Shown: positions 53,351 through 62,191 of the stretch, piece by piece | Layout of the letters: every line of letters starts with the position of its first letter | How positions within the stretch are numbered: position 1 is the first letter of the stretch | DNA from: G963701675 sp963701675 | GTDB taxonomy: Bacteria > Planctomycetota > Planctomycetia > Gemmatales > Gemmataceae | Direction of reading: 5' to 3' | DNA: 64,000 nucleotides | NCBI GenBank assembly: GCA_963701675.1 | Contig: OY969623.1 | Location: 5,208,001 to 5,272,000, forward strand | Program-made: the position numbers and the translations under genes | Notes under the pieces: model-generated | Seen by the model: only the letters and a program-made list of their open reading frames with translations | The model's database searches: none | What the model was told of the DNA's origin: nothing

Positions 53351-54046
53351 ATGTCGATGCAATGCGAGCTAACTACCAAGAGAATCCTGGCGATCTTCGA
53401 TGAGGAGATTACCGCGCACGGCGGTAACATCTCCGACACGTTTGCCGACGGCAACCGCTTGTTCGCGCGGTCGTTGCTTCCGTGGGTCAAAGATGTCCGG
53501 CCACGCGACCAGGTGCAGGGAGGCGTGGCTTTGCGGGCGACTGACCGTGAAGCCTGGGTGCACCCTTACGTGTTTCGACAGGTTTGCAAGAACGGCGCTA
53601 TTATGGCGCAAGCGATTCAGTCGCGACACGTAGCGCGGCTCAATTGCCTCGGCTTGGAGGAAGGCAGCGATACCCTTCGCGAGGCCATTCGTGAATGCTG
53701 CGTCGAGGACGCTTTCTCGGTCTCGGCGGAAAAAATGCGCACCGCCCGTGAAACGGAAGTCGACATGGCTCTCAACATGCTTCCCATGCTGAGTCAGTTC
53801 CCCGAAGTACTCCGAAACGAAATCTTGCGTGGCGTTCTCGAACGGTATTTTGCCGATACCGACCAATCGAGCTTTGGCCTGATGAACGCGGTCACTTCAT
53901 TGGCGCGGGACACACGCGATCCTGACATGCGCTGGCGGCTCGAAGAACTCGGCGGCGGCATTGCCGCCCGCATCCGTCCCCGGCCAAGCCGCGATAACAC
54001 GGCTGCGCGGCGTGCTCGGCGGAGAGTGGAGGCGATGGTTGGCTAG
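53351..54046 (+). CDS. hypothetical protein, helical, basic tail
   Basis: A 231-residue protein from the ATG at 53351 with GGAGGAC upstream. It shows MSMQCELTTKRILAIFDEEI, DTFADGNRLFARSLLPWVK, then a long helical part (TDREAWVHPYVFRQVCKNGA, ALNMLPMLSQFPEVLRNEIL) and ends in an Arg-rich tail (AARRARRRVEAMVG). I do not recognise the family. It is flanked by about 230 bases and 338 bases of gene-poor sequence. The base composition is similar to its neighbours. Confidence 0.6.
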   Translation: MSMQCELTTKRILAIFDEEITAHGGNISDTFADGNRLFARSLLPWVKDVRPRDQVQGGVALRATDREAWVHPYVFRQVCKNGAIMAQAIQSRHVARLNCLGLEEGSDTLREAIRECCVEDAFSVSAEKMRTARETEVDMALNMLPMLSQFPEVLRNEILRGVLERYFADTDQSSFGLMNAVTSLARDTRDPDMRWRLEELGGGIAARIRPRPSRDNTAARRARRRVEAMVG

Positions 54047-54384
54047 CCCGTTTTTCCGTGTGGTTTGACGGGGCCGCGGCTCAAAGCCTATCCGAAAGTA
54101 CGTGGCCAGTGGCAACGTTATTGGCCAGGTAGTCCAATGGACGTAAAGCCTTAAGAAATAATGTGTTGTGCATCGACGACCTAGTTGGTGGCCCCGTGGC
54201 CAGATGACCACGGACCTCATGTGGGCAATTCAGACGAGAACAATGAAATTGAGGCCCGCGCACGGAGGCAGATTTCATAAGTTGCTCTTGCAGCGACATA
54301 TATACTTTTGTATACTTCAGCATTCGCGATACAGACAGGGTGCGCAGCGGCCGAATTCCGTCCACCGGCGCATTTCCGAAAAGC
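54047..54384. other. 338-base gene-poor, AT-rich stretch
   Basis: No gene is supportable here. Between about 54150 and 54320 the sequence is clearly richer in A and T than the surrounding region (for example TAAGAAATAATGTG and TATATACTTTTGTATACTT). The short frames here on both strands have no family features. It separates the 53.3-kb hypothetical gene from the restriction-modification gene and could be a boundary of acquired DNA or a relic. Confidence 0.4.
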
Positions 54385-57300
54385 CTACGCATACCCCTCC
54401 GGCAACCCGTTCACAAGCCGCACGGTTTCCAAACTGACGCGCACCACCTGGCCGACGAGGCGGACGATGTATTCTTCGTCATCCGGCCGATTCGGGTCGG
54501 ACTTGATGCCGCTGCGTTTGTCTTCGCTGACCTGGTACTGATCGATGACCCATTCGAGGGCGCTGCGGTTGCCGAGGCGGTACTGAAACGTTTCAGGCGG
54601 AATGCCGGCCAACGTCAGTGATGGATTGATCTTCAGCGACGTCTTGTCCTTCGACAGCCGCATCTTGTCTTCCACGCGATACGACAAAGGCACGCCGGGC
54701 GTTTCGATGAATCGCAGTTCGTAGGGATCGAGCTTTTCGTAATCGAGATGCAGCCGGGCGAGCTCCTTGCCGGCTTTGGCGAACTCCCAAAAACCATCCT
54801 GGGTGGCACGCCCTGAGTCTTCGAAGGGCGTGGCTTTCGATCCACGACGTGCCGTCACGCCCTTCGCGGACTCAGGGCGTGCCACACTGTTTGGCGCGAA
54901 CGGTATCCGCGGCAGCTCGCGCTTGAGGTTGTCGGCGAACTTCGTGCGGTAGCCGGGATGGTGCAGCACGCCGTAGACGTAGTAGAAGATGTCCCACTTG
55001 GCGATCTTCTTGTCTTTGTAATGCGTCCGAAACTGTTCTAGCGCCCAATCGGTGATGTTCTCCCGGCGATTGCTGCCGTCTTCGTCATAGGTATAGAATG
55101 GGAAACATTGCGAACCGCCTTGAGGTAACAGGTCGACGATCCGAGTTGCCACCAATACGAACATCGGCCACTCGGTGCCGACCTTCGTCCAGATGATTAC
55201 ATTCTCTTTTTCGGTGTGTGAATTAGGAAAGATCTGCGGGAAAACGTAAACTTCCTCGTTCAGTATTCGGTCGAAATACAAATTGCGGGCAGTAAACGGA
55301 CGGTACAGACAACTGCGAATGTTGTGTTCTTGAAAGGTCGCGTAGCGCCGCGCTGCAGATCAAGTTTCAGGTCTCGGCTCCACTTTATTCGGTCGTACCG
55401 GACAAACTCGTCGATATTTACATTGCCTACTTTGCGCTTAAAGCGGTCGACTTCACCGTTGTAGTCATCAATGAAAGTCTGTATCCGATCCGGCAGAGCC
55501 ATTCGATCAAAGTCATAGACCACGTTGTCCCGGCAAGTTGCAACACCGCGTCCGTACGTTTTGAAGATCGTTTCAACATTAGAGTCTTGTGCGGATTTGG
55601 CTTCCCTATAACCGATTGACAAGAACGCGGCGAACTTGTCCGCATGGTCGGGAATGAGCCAGGTGTGACGTTCGTCGGGCTTAAGCTTCTTCCAATCGAC
55701 TCCGCTAAGGGCGTTCATCTTGTCGAGTTGTGCGAGCTTCACTTCCTTGCGAAGCAGCTTATCAATGCGTGAAAAGTATGCGCGATGGTCGGCATGGCCG
55801 GCGATTCGGACTGCGACGGTAATTCCCACGCCGACTTGAATGCCGAATACGTTGTACGTCGTGCCCGCCAACTTCGGGTTATGACGAACGTTGCCTTCCA
55901 AGTGGAGGTGGTAAACGCGTGAGAAGTCTTGGAGTAAATGCTTCCGCATGCCGTCGAACGCGATTTGGTCCACAAAGCTGTTGTTGCTCACAAAGCAAAC
56001 AATTCCGTCTCGGCCTCCGAGTCGATCAACAGCCCAACGAAAGAATTTCACGTAGGCGTCGGAAAGTGCATTTTTGTTCGTTGCCGCCGAGTTCTTGGCA
56101 TAGGTCTCACGAATGCGCTGCTCGACGACGGGATATTTGCGATTCTTGTTATTGTCATTCTGGTCCAGTTGCCAAGCGTTGTACGGCGGATTGCCAATGA
56201 TCACCGTGATCGGCGTGTTTTTCTGGCGTTCTACGCGCTCTGTGTTCGCTCTCGTCATGAATGATAAGAGTCCGTGCTCACCTTCTGCCAGCTCCAGCGT
56301 ATCCACGAAGCACAACCCCTCGAACGCTTCGTACTGCCCCGTGATTTCGTAATACGCATGCTCGATATTCAGAGCCGCGATGTAGTACGGCAGCAGCATC
56401 ACCTCGTTGGCGAAAAGCTGCTCCTTGTACACGCGGGGCAGGTCGCGCTTGGGGATACGGCGGATCAGGTTGACGATGAAGTTGCCGGTACCGGTACACG
56501 GGTCGAGGATGTTCACGCCCTTGGAGCCGAGCGTCAGGCCGAACTCGGTCTTGAGCACTTCCTCCACGCTGGCACACATGAAATCCACAATGGCCTGCGG
56601 CGTGTACACGATGCCGTGCGTGTCGGCTAACTTGACCGAGTAGCCCTGGAAGAAACGCTCGTAGACCGTGTTGAGAAACTGCTGCTTCTCGCTGAAGTCT
56701 TCCAACGTGTGAGCGGCGTTTTCGATGGCCCGGTAGAAACGGTCCAGCGATTTGAGGAAGCTGTCGCGATTGAAACTGAGGCTGACCAGGGCGTCGATGA
56801 CTTTCTCGATCTCGGCGGCAATGACGTTGCGGCGCGTGAACTCCGGGTTGTCGAACATCTTGCGGATGAGCCGTTCGGTAAGCAGGTGCTGCACCAGCAT
56901 TTCATCGACGGCCGCCTGGCTGATGTTCGGGTTGAGGGTTTGCTGGCAAAGAGCGTAGAAGTCGGCGAAGGCTTTCTGAAAGCCGCGGTTGGTCTGATGA
57001 GACTTGGCTATGATCTCCACTAGTTTTCGAGCGAGGTCCGGCACGGCCTCTTTGAACTCTTCGACCGCCGTGTGGAAGTCTTCGATTTCCGGCTTGATGT
57101 AGCTGAAGAAATCGTTGAGCAGATTCGCGAGCTGTTTGGGATCGGCCAAGTCGAAGCGGTTGCGCTCCCGCCCGCCTTGGTAGAGGACAGCTTGGCGTGT
57201 GTCCTCGAAGATCGTGTTGTCCGCCGGATATCCTGCGGCGAGTTTCTTGGAGATTTCCTTATCAAGGTCGTCCTTGGAATCCTTCGCCTCCCAGAAGCCG

Positions 57301-57542
57301 CAGCGGGCGTTGAACAGGTCGCGCAGCGTGCCGTCCGGGAAAATGGTGGCCTTACCAACTTTGAGTTTCTGTTTGGGAATCAGGTGCCAGTGGTGTCCGC
57401 GGGCCGTGCTGTCCAACAGCCGCTGAAAGGCCGTTTCGACGGCGCCTTCGTGGGTGACTTTTCGGTCGCTGTATTCTTTCAGCGATTCGTAGTATTGCTT
57501 GATTGCCTTGTGTGTCGGCTTGATGAGGGCGCTGGCAGCCAT
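54385..57542 (-). CDS. single-chain restriction-modification enzyme (type IIG-like), one frameshift and an in-frame repeat insertion
   Basis: About 1050 residues when two frames are joined. The first 100 residues have a PD-(D/E)xK-like nuclease core (IFPDGTLRDLFNARCGFWEAKD: Asp70, Glu85, Lys87). A helical connector follows. The N6-adenine methyltransferase has motif I DPCTGTGNFIV near 360 and motif IV IGNPPYNAW near 470. The C-terminal third would be the target-recognition part. The frame shifts at about 55345-55353, between LKLDLQRG and RYATFQEHNIRSCLYRPF (GCGC twice). Start at the ATG at 57542. It contains an inserted palindromic element at 54803-54885. No separate helicase or specificity gene is adjacent. 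Confidence 0.84.
54803..54885. repeat. 83-base palindromic element inserted in-frame in a coding region
   Basis: Two long inverted repeats: outer arms GTGGCACGCCCTGAGTC (54803-54819) and its complement GACTCAGGGCGTGCCAC (54869-54885), 17 of 17 paired; and inner arms around CGAAGGGCGTG and CACGCCCTTCG. It lies inside the methyltransferase reading frame without breaking it and adds about 28 residues (VARPESAKGVTARRG and following) that look unlike the family. This is the behaviour of Rickettsia-type palindromic elements. Confidence 0.75.
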
Positions 57543-57674
57543 GCGGTGAAAACCTCGCAGCAATGGGATGAGCTATTCTGCGGAATCGTACCACAAGTCG
57601 CAGATCGAAGGAAAGGATCGCCGGGCTGAGAAATGAGAGCAAGACACGAACAACTATCGGGGTTGAATGACGAG

Positions 57675-58034
57675 TCAAAGGATGTCTATTTCGTGAGCCG
57701 TAATCCAAATATCTAACTGGCGAAACCGCTGTTTCCAGACTTCTTTTCTCGCTTTGAGGAAAACGGCGGCGCCCGGGTCGGTCGTATCAATCCGAATTCG
57801 GAAGAGCGTATCGCGGTAGCGCGTACCGCCGTATTTCCACGTGCCGCTCACGCGAACGGTGTCTTCGGTAAGGCCGCCAAAGCGCTCGGATAACTCTTCC
57901 GCTGTCTGGTCGAACTTAGCGGGTTCAATCTCGGCGCCGTCGTTATAGTTCAACGGCAAGAGGATTTCGAACCTCGTCGTCCGAACCGCTCGGGTTCGGA
58001 ATCGGAACCAGCGTGTAATGAAGCTGATGTTCAT
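57675..58034 (-). CDS. small conserved protein downstream of a 73-residue partner
   Basis: A 119-residue frame whose core is RTTRFEILLPLNYNDGAEIE, LSERFGGLTEDTVRVSGTWK and RKEVWKQRFRQLDIWITAHE. It is soluble and mixed alpha/beta, with no recognised family. The ATG at 58034 gives an overlap of about 92 bases with the upstream partner, and the first 22 residues look atypical, so the true start may be further in. It is downstream of and partly overlapping the 57943-58164 gene. Confidence 0.55.
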   Translation of the reverse strand: MNISFITRWFRFRTRAVRTTRFEILLPLNYNDGAEIEPAKFDQTAEELSERFGGLTEDTVRVSGTWKYGGTRYRDTLFRIRIDTTDPGAAVFLKARKEVWKQRFRQLDIWITAHEIDIL

Positions 58035-58164
58035 CCAGAAGCTTGAGGTCGTGTTTCGTAATCTCGAAGATTTGTCCAGCGAGCCGGCGAACTACCGTGT
58101 GGGTTGCCAATAAGTAATTGCCTCGGATGCGATCCTCGTCGGATGCGAATTGGATTCGAATCAT
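57943..58164 (-). CDS. 73-residue hypothetical protein
   Basis: A short protein beginning MIRIQFASDEDRIRGNYLLA with GAGGTCAGCC upstream, ending in a Glu/Val/Leu tail. The sequence TVVRRLAGQIFEITKHDLKL looks like a compact alpha/beta fold. Together with the overlapping 119-residue downstream frame it forms a two-gene unit. A toxin-antitoxin relation is only a possibility, since neither product matches a family I know. Confidence 0.5.
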   Translation of the reverse strand: MIRIQFASDEDRIRGNYLLATHTVVRRLAGQIFEITKHDLKLLDEHQLHYTLVPIPNPSGSDDEVRNPLAVEL

Positions 58165-58270
58165 GGCTGACCTCGAATAGAGCATACCACTATGCGGAGG
58201 CAGATCAAGCGTAATAGTGCGCCCCTCGATTCCAAGTGATGCTCCTCTTTGCGCATGCGTGGAGACCCGT

Positions 58271-59602
58271 CTAGATCTCCGAAAAAGACTGTGGAGGAAG
58301 ACCGTGCGGCGTTTCACCGAGTGACGCCTCATCCATCATGGAAAGTCGTTTCAACGTGCGATCGCCGGCCTTTTTGGCGACACCGCCATTGGGATTTTCG
58401 TTGGTGACCGCATACGGGGGCTGAAAATCGGTCTCACCGTCCGTGTGCCTCACGATCGCGAACGAATCGCCATCCGTTTTACGCTTCGTCTGTGCGTCCG
58501 AAGTCCGTCCACCGTCATGAAGCATTACTGCGATCGTGTGGTTGTCCACGCGCGTCAGGACGATATCGGTATGGCCGTCGGCGTTCAAGTCGGCGGCATC
58601 GACCCCCACGGGCCCGCCGCCGCCCGCGAAGTGGGTAACGCCGGACTGAAAGGAGCCGTCGCCGTTTCCGAGGAGCAAGCTGATGGTGTTGCCCAGATAA
58701 TTCGTTACCACAAGATCCGACTTGTTGTCTTGGTTGAAATCGGCCGCGACAACCGCATGGGGCCATGATCCGGTTGGATGTTGGTCCGCCGTCTCGAAAG
58801 TTCCATCTCCCTGCCCGAGGAGCACTACGACGCTGTTTCCCTTGTAGCCCGTGACAACGGCCAGATCGAGAATTCCGTCACGGTTGAATTCTCCGATGGT
58901 AGGATCACCGGTCGGGCCAAGCATGAAAAACTCCACTGGGTTTTGAAAGCTGAAGTTGCCGTGACCCAGCAGGACGCCCATCTTGTTGGGACCGAATAAA
59001 TTCGTCACCAGATCCAGGTTGCCGTCTCCATTGAGATCCGCAGTCGATACGCCGTAGCCGGTGCCGTAAACTCCGCGGAAGCGAAATCTTCCCATGCCAT
59101 TTCCACCGAACACGTAGATGCTTCCGGCCGCTACCGCAACATCGGGGAAGGTATCATTGTTAAAGTCACCGACGGCCATTCCAAACACACTGATCCCCGG
59201 AATTACGAAGTTCCGGGCCGGCAAGAAAGTCCCGTCGGGGTTTCCAAGTATTACACTGAAGCCGGCGTCCGACGGGTCCGGCCAACTGCCCACGTTTGAC
59301 GTGACCAGATCACGGACGCCGTCACCGTTCATATCATGGATCACAAGCTTATAGGCGCGAATCCCCGACGGAACGAACATCGGCGGGCCCAGTTGGCCGT
59401 TGCCGTTTCCATTCAGAATCCGGACCCCGTTGTTCGAGTAGTCCGCCAGCGCCACGTCGAGAAAACCATCTCCGTTCAGGTCATCAGTTTGGACGGAGTA
59501 CGAAACGCCGTCGACGTCATATCCAACCGGTGGCAAGAACGTGAGGAGCGTTCGATCCTCTAATCGGTCAATAGTCGGACGGTATGAGCGCGTGGCCATC
59601 AT
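58271..59602 (-). CDS. secreted FG-GAP/VCBS beta-propeller protein
   Basis: A 443-residue protein. Residues 10-20 contain TIDRLEDRTLLT, the planctomycete LE-x-R box. FG-GAP/VCBS repeats follow from about residue 38, each with D-L-N-G-D-G-x-x-D-V-A-L or D-F-N-x-D-x-x-x-D-V-A-V. About seven can be seen, for example DDLNGDGFLDVALADYSNNG. The C-terminal 70 residues are low in structure (TKRKTDGDSFAIVRH and on). Probably a calcium-binding surface protein. Confidence 0.83.
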   Translation of the reverse strand: MMATRSYRPTIDRLEDRTLLTFLPPVGYDVDGVSYSVQTDDLNGDGFLDVALADYSNNGVRILNGNGNGQLGPPMFVPSGIRAYKLVIHDMNGDGVRDLVTSNVGSWPDPSDAGFSVILGNPDGTFLPARNFVIPGISVFGMAVGDFNNDTFPDVAVAAGSIYVFGGNGMGRFRFRGVYGTGYGVSTADLNGDGNLDLVTNLFGPNKMGVLLGHGNFSFQNPVEFFMLGPTGDPTIGEFNRDGILDLAVVTGYKGNSVVVLLGQGDGTFETADQHPTGSWPHAVVAADFNQDNKSDLVVTNYLGNTISLLLGNGDGSFQSGVTHFAGGGGPVGVDAADLNADGHTDIVLTRVDNHTIAVMLHDGGRTSDAQTKRKTDGDSFAIVRHTDGETDFQPPYAVTNENPNGGVAKKAGDRTLKRLSMMDEASLGETPHGLPPQSFSEI

Positions 59603-59924
59603 CGGTGCTGGACTCCGTTAATGTGTTTCGACCATTCAGATCTCGGAGGGACAATCGTTGCATCCACCTTCGCGGTGGACGCGGCGGAGCATATCTTAGT
59701 CTGCATCGAGTTGCTCGCATAGAGACGTGAGGCGTGATGTGACAGGTGGGCAGCAACGCTGGCCGTTTTCCAGCCCCCGCCTTTCGAATGCGACACCGTC
59801 GGGTTTTTGCTTGACATCCCCATATCAAATTGCCACACTTGGTCGGACTGCTCGTGATATACCCGCGTAAATGCCCGATGTCTTCCTCCGATTTGACGCG
59901 ACAACGACTAAACGGAGTCCTCCC
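59603..59924. other. 322-base divergent intergenic region
   Basis: Lies between the FG-GAP gene (minus) and the PQQ-type dehydrogenase gene (plus), so both promoters are expected here. On the plus strand there is a perfect -35 box, TTGACA at 59811-59816, but the sequence 17 bases on (CACACT) is a poor -10 box. The stretch contains short frames without family features. I see no RNA gene or repeat. Confidence 0.35.
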
Positions 59925-61361
59925 ATGGCCAGGTTCCCCCGCCCGTACTTCGCGTACCGCCCCCGCGTTGAGCAGCTCGAAAGTCGAGTCGTTGCGACGA
60001 CCTTACCGCCGGGGTTTACCGAATCGATCGTGACTGGCGGTCTCGAAGTGCCGGCCGCACTGGAATTTGCGCCGGACGGCCGTATCTTTGTGTCCGAGAT
60101 TGAAGGACGGGTGCGTGTCATCAAAAACGGTCAACTGCTACCCACGCCGTTCGTTACCGTCCAAACCAAGAACACGCACGAAGGCGGACTCATGGGAATC
60201 GCCTTCCATCCCGACTTTGCCGAAAACGGTTATTTGTATCTGTACTACACTTCGCCCAATGATTGGCCGCACCAGCACATCAGCAGATTCAAAGCCGACC
60301 CGGCCAATCCCGACCGAGCTCTGCCCAACAGCGAAGAAATACTCTTTGAAGTCAATAACGAGCCGATTTCCGGTCATCTCGGTGGACAAATCGGCTTCGG
60401 CATCGACGAGAAGCTCTATATACCCATCGGCGACAACTACGATCCTCAGGCTGCCCAAAACATCGAGAAAACCAATGGGAAGCTGTTGCGGGTCAATGAT
60501 GATGGCAGCGTGCCGGGCGACAATCCATTCGTGCATATTCCGTGGGCGCAACATAAAACCTGGGCCATGGGTTTTCGCAATCCGTTTTCGTTTGCCATTC
60601 AACCGGGCACGGGCCGTGTCTTCGTGAACGACGTCGGCTCGGATCCGCCCAATCGTCGCGAGGAAGTGAATTTCATTGTCAAAGGCGGAAACTACGGCTG
60701 GCCCTTGTACGAGGGCTACACGACGGACCCGGACTTCGAAAGCCCGTTGTTCGCCTACGATGGAAACTTCGCCGGGGGTAGCTGCTCCATTACCGGTGGC
60801 GCCTTCTACAACCCGCCCATAAACCAGTTCCCCCCGAAATACGTCGGGAAGTACTTCTTCACCGATTTCTGTGGCCGTTGGATTTACTATTTGAATCCGG
60901 ACGCCGCCGACCCGAAGTCGACCGTCACGGCGTTTGCATCTGAATTGTCGGCGGTATCGCCTATTGATGTCACCGTGGCGCCAAACGGCGATCTCTATTA
61001 CCTCGACAACTACAAGGGGGAGGTTCTGCGGATTACCTTCAGGAGGAAACCCGTGACGCCCATGCCATTACCAACAGTGCACGGTGGGAAGCCAGCCACA
61101 TCTGGCTTTGAATGGAGGGCAACCCTGCCGGCGCCCGCGAACCCTGAAGTCGCCCTTCACGATCGCGATGAGCCGTCGGCAAGCACATGGCTGGATGCCG
61201 GTGTAGCTAGATTCACTACTGCGGACGTCAGTATTGTTGACTTCGGCCCGTTGGACGGTGATGAACTCCTAGAATCGAGATTCACATGGTCGTCAGAGCC
61301 TGGGGGGCGTTCTGATACGAGGCTTAAGGTCGCAGCTGGCCGAGCAGTTCGATGTCGGTGA
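59925..61361 (+). CDS. PQQ-type (glucose/sorbosone dehydrogenase) propeller protein, exported
   Basis: A 478-residue protein starting at the ATG at 59925 (MARFPRPYFAYRPRVEQLES), with a EQLESR box of the planctomycete export kind. The soluble glucose/sorbosone dehydrogenase propeller follows: FTESIVTGGLEVPAALEFAP, GLMGIAFHPDFAENGYLYLY, HTGGQIGFG-type, and GGNYGWPLYEGYTTDP. Such enzymes oxidise aldoses with PQQ. After about residue 385 the sequence loses similarity. The tail of about 95 residues overlaps the PIN gene by 38 bases tail to tail. This could mean an altered 3' end. Confidence 0.82.
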   Translation: MARFPRPYFAYRPRVEQLESRVVATTLPPGFTESIVTGGLEVPAALEFAPDGRIFVSEIEGRVRVIKNGQLLPTPFVTVQTKNTHEGGLMGIAFHPDFAENGYLYLYYTSPNDWPHQHISRFKADPANPDRALPNSEEILFEVNNEPISGHLGGQIGFGIDEKLYIPIGDNYDPQAAQNIEKTNGKLLRVNDDGSVPGDNPFVHIPWAQHKTWAMGFRNPFSFAIQPGTGRVFVNDVGSDPPNRREEVNFIVKGGNYGWPLYEGYTTDPDFESPLFAYDGNFAGGSCSITGGAFYNPPINQFPPKYVGKYFFTDFCGRWIYYLNPDAADPKSTVTAFASELSAVSPIDVTVAPNGDLYYLDNYKGEVLRITFRRKPVTPMPLPTVHGGKPATSGFEWRATLPAPANPEVALHDRDEPSASTWLDAGVARFTTADVSIVDFGPLDGDELLESRFTWSSEPGGRSDTRLKVAAGRAVRCR

Positions 61362-61767
61362 GAACCTGAATACCTTGGACCGCGCAGTGGGCAATTACGT
61401 TGGGCAAGTGCAAGTGTCGATCAAGACTGCAAAGGGAGTCGGCTTCGCCGGCTACGGCAGTGGCGATGACAGGGTCGTCGTCGGGATCGCTTGATACAGG
61501 TGATAATGTCGCTGCCGAAGGAGGAATCACAAGCAGCGCCATTGACTGCACCGATTGGACGTAGGCGTCTATCTTCGGATCATCAAGTCCATGCAGCTTG
61601 CGGAGTCTCGGGTAGCGTAAAGCGCGCGAGAGTTCGGAAAGAATGAACGGGGAGAGGATGAACGTGTGGGGCGGGAGCGCAATGAGCCGCAACAATTCAG
61701 CGGCCGGGCCTGTGCCGCCACGGGCTGCTCGCGCAAGCACGTTGGTGTCCAGGACGACCCGCATCAA
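61324..61767 (-). CDS. PIN-domain ribonuclease toxin
   Basis: A 147-residue PIN-domain protein, probably the toxin of a VapBC-like system. The acidic active-site residues are present: Asp7 in VVLDTNVLARA, Glu45 in ILSELSRAL, Asp98 in DPDDDPVIATA and Asp116 in CSLDRHL. It belongs to the group with the D-P-D-D-D-P motif. The start ATG at 61767 overlaps the antitoxin-type gene's stop by 4 bases. Such proteins cleave RNA; target unknown. Confidence 0.87.
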   Translation of the reverse strand: MMRVVLDTNVLARAARGGTGPAAELLRLIALPPHTFILSPFILSELSRALRYPRLRKLHGLDDPKIDAYVQSVQSMALLVIPPSAATLSPVSSDPDDDPVIATAVAGEADSLCSLDRHLHLPNVIAHCAVQGIQVLTDIELLGQLRP

Positions 61768-62054
61768 GGCTCACGCTGCCGAACGTGCTCCATCGCTTCG
61801 TCCACGGCGGCGTCGAACTCCTCGTGCGTGATGCCTTGTTTCGTCAGGTTCTTCTCTGCTTCGGCCATCGTGCGCTGGACATCGGCAAGCGCGCGCTGCC
61901 GCGTGGATTCGTCGGGCTCTACGCCAGGTGTAAACACCATAATGAAGACTTGCTGGCTATCCTTGAGATCCTGACCGAGCACGCCCCCCAGCCAGCGCTT
62001 GCCACCGTCATCTATGTCCTTCACATTCTGTACTGTCAAAACGTCGGGTTGCAT
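61764..62054 (-). CDS. candidate antitoxin partner of the PIN toxin
   Basis: A 96-residue acidic protein upstream of the PIN gene and overlapping it by 4 bases (ATGA), the arrangement usual for antitoxin first, toxin second. It begins MQPDVLTVQNVKDIDDGGKR with QVFIMVFTPG strand and a helical C-terminus (ALADVQRTMAEAEKNLTKQG). No classical DNA-binding fold (RHH, AbrB or Phd) is visible to me, so the antitoxin role rests on position and size. Confidence 0.65.
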   Translation of the reverse strand: MQPDVLTVQNVKDIDDGGKRWLGGVLGQDLKDSQQVFIMVFTPGVEPDESTRQRALADVQRTMAEAEKNLTKQGITHEEFDAAVDEAMEHVRQREP

Positions 62055-62110
62055 GAGTGCATCTTATCTGATCGATAGGCGGAACGAAAAGTGCAGAGGC
62101 CGGTAACGCG

Positions 62111-62156
62111 GAAGCGCGAGCGAACAATGCTCCATGCACTCCTTCGCTCGCGCTTC
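62111..62156. repeat. 14-bp inverted repeat with 18-base loop
   Basis: Arms GAAGCGCGAGCGAA (62111-62124) and TTCGCTCGCGCTTC (62143-62156) are exactly complementary. It lies between the antitoxin-type gene and the end of the FG-GAP gene (minus), so it could mark the end of that transcript, although no run of T follows on that strand. Its sequence relates to the palindromic repeats common in planctomycetes. Confidence 0.6.
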
Positions 62157-62191
62157 AGGCTTGTGTACGACTACGCTACACGGCCGCGTCA

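Noticed and set aside
1045..55353. programmed ribosomal frameshifting as a common cause of the ten shifts
   Set aside because: The genes are functionally unrelated, the directions and sites differ and no slippery heptamer with a downstream structure is shared; the GCGC link fits sequence error better.
59811..59839. promoter for the PQQ-type dehydrogenase
   Set aside because: The TTGACA is perfect but the -10 candidate (CACACT) is poor; kept only as a remark in the intergenic entry.
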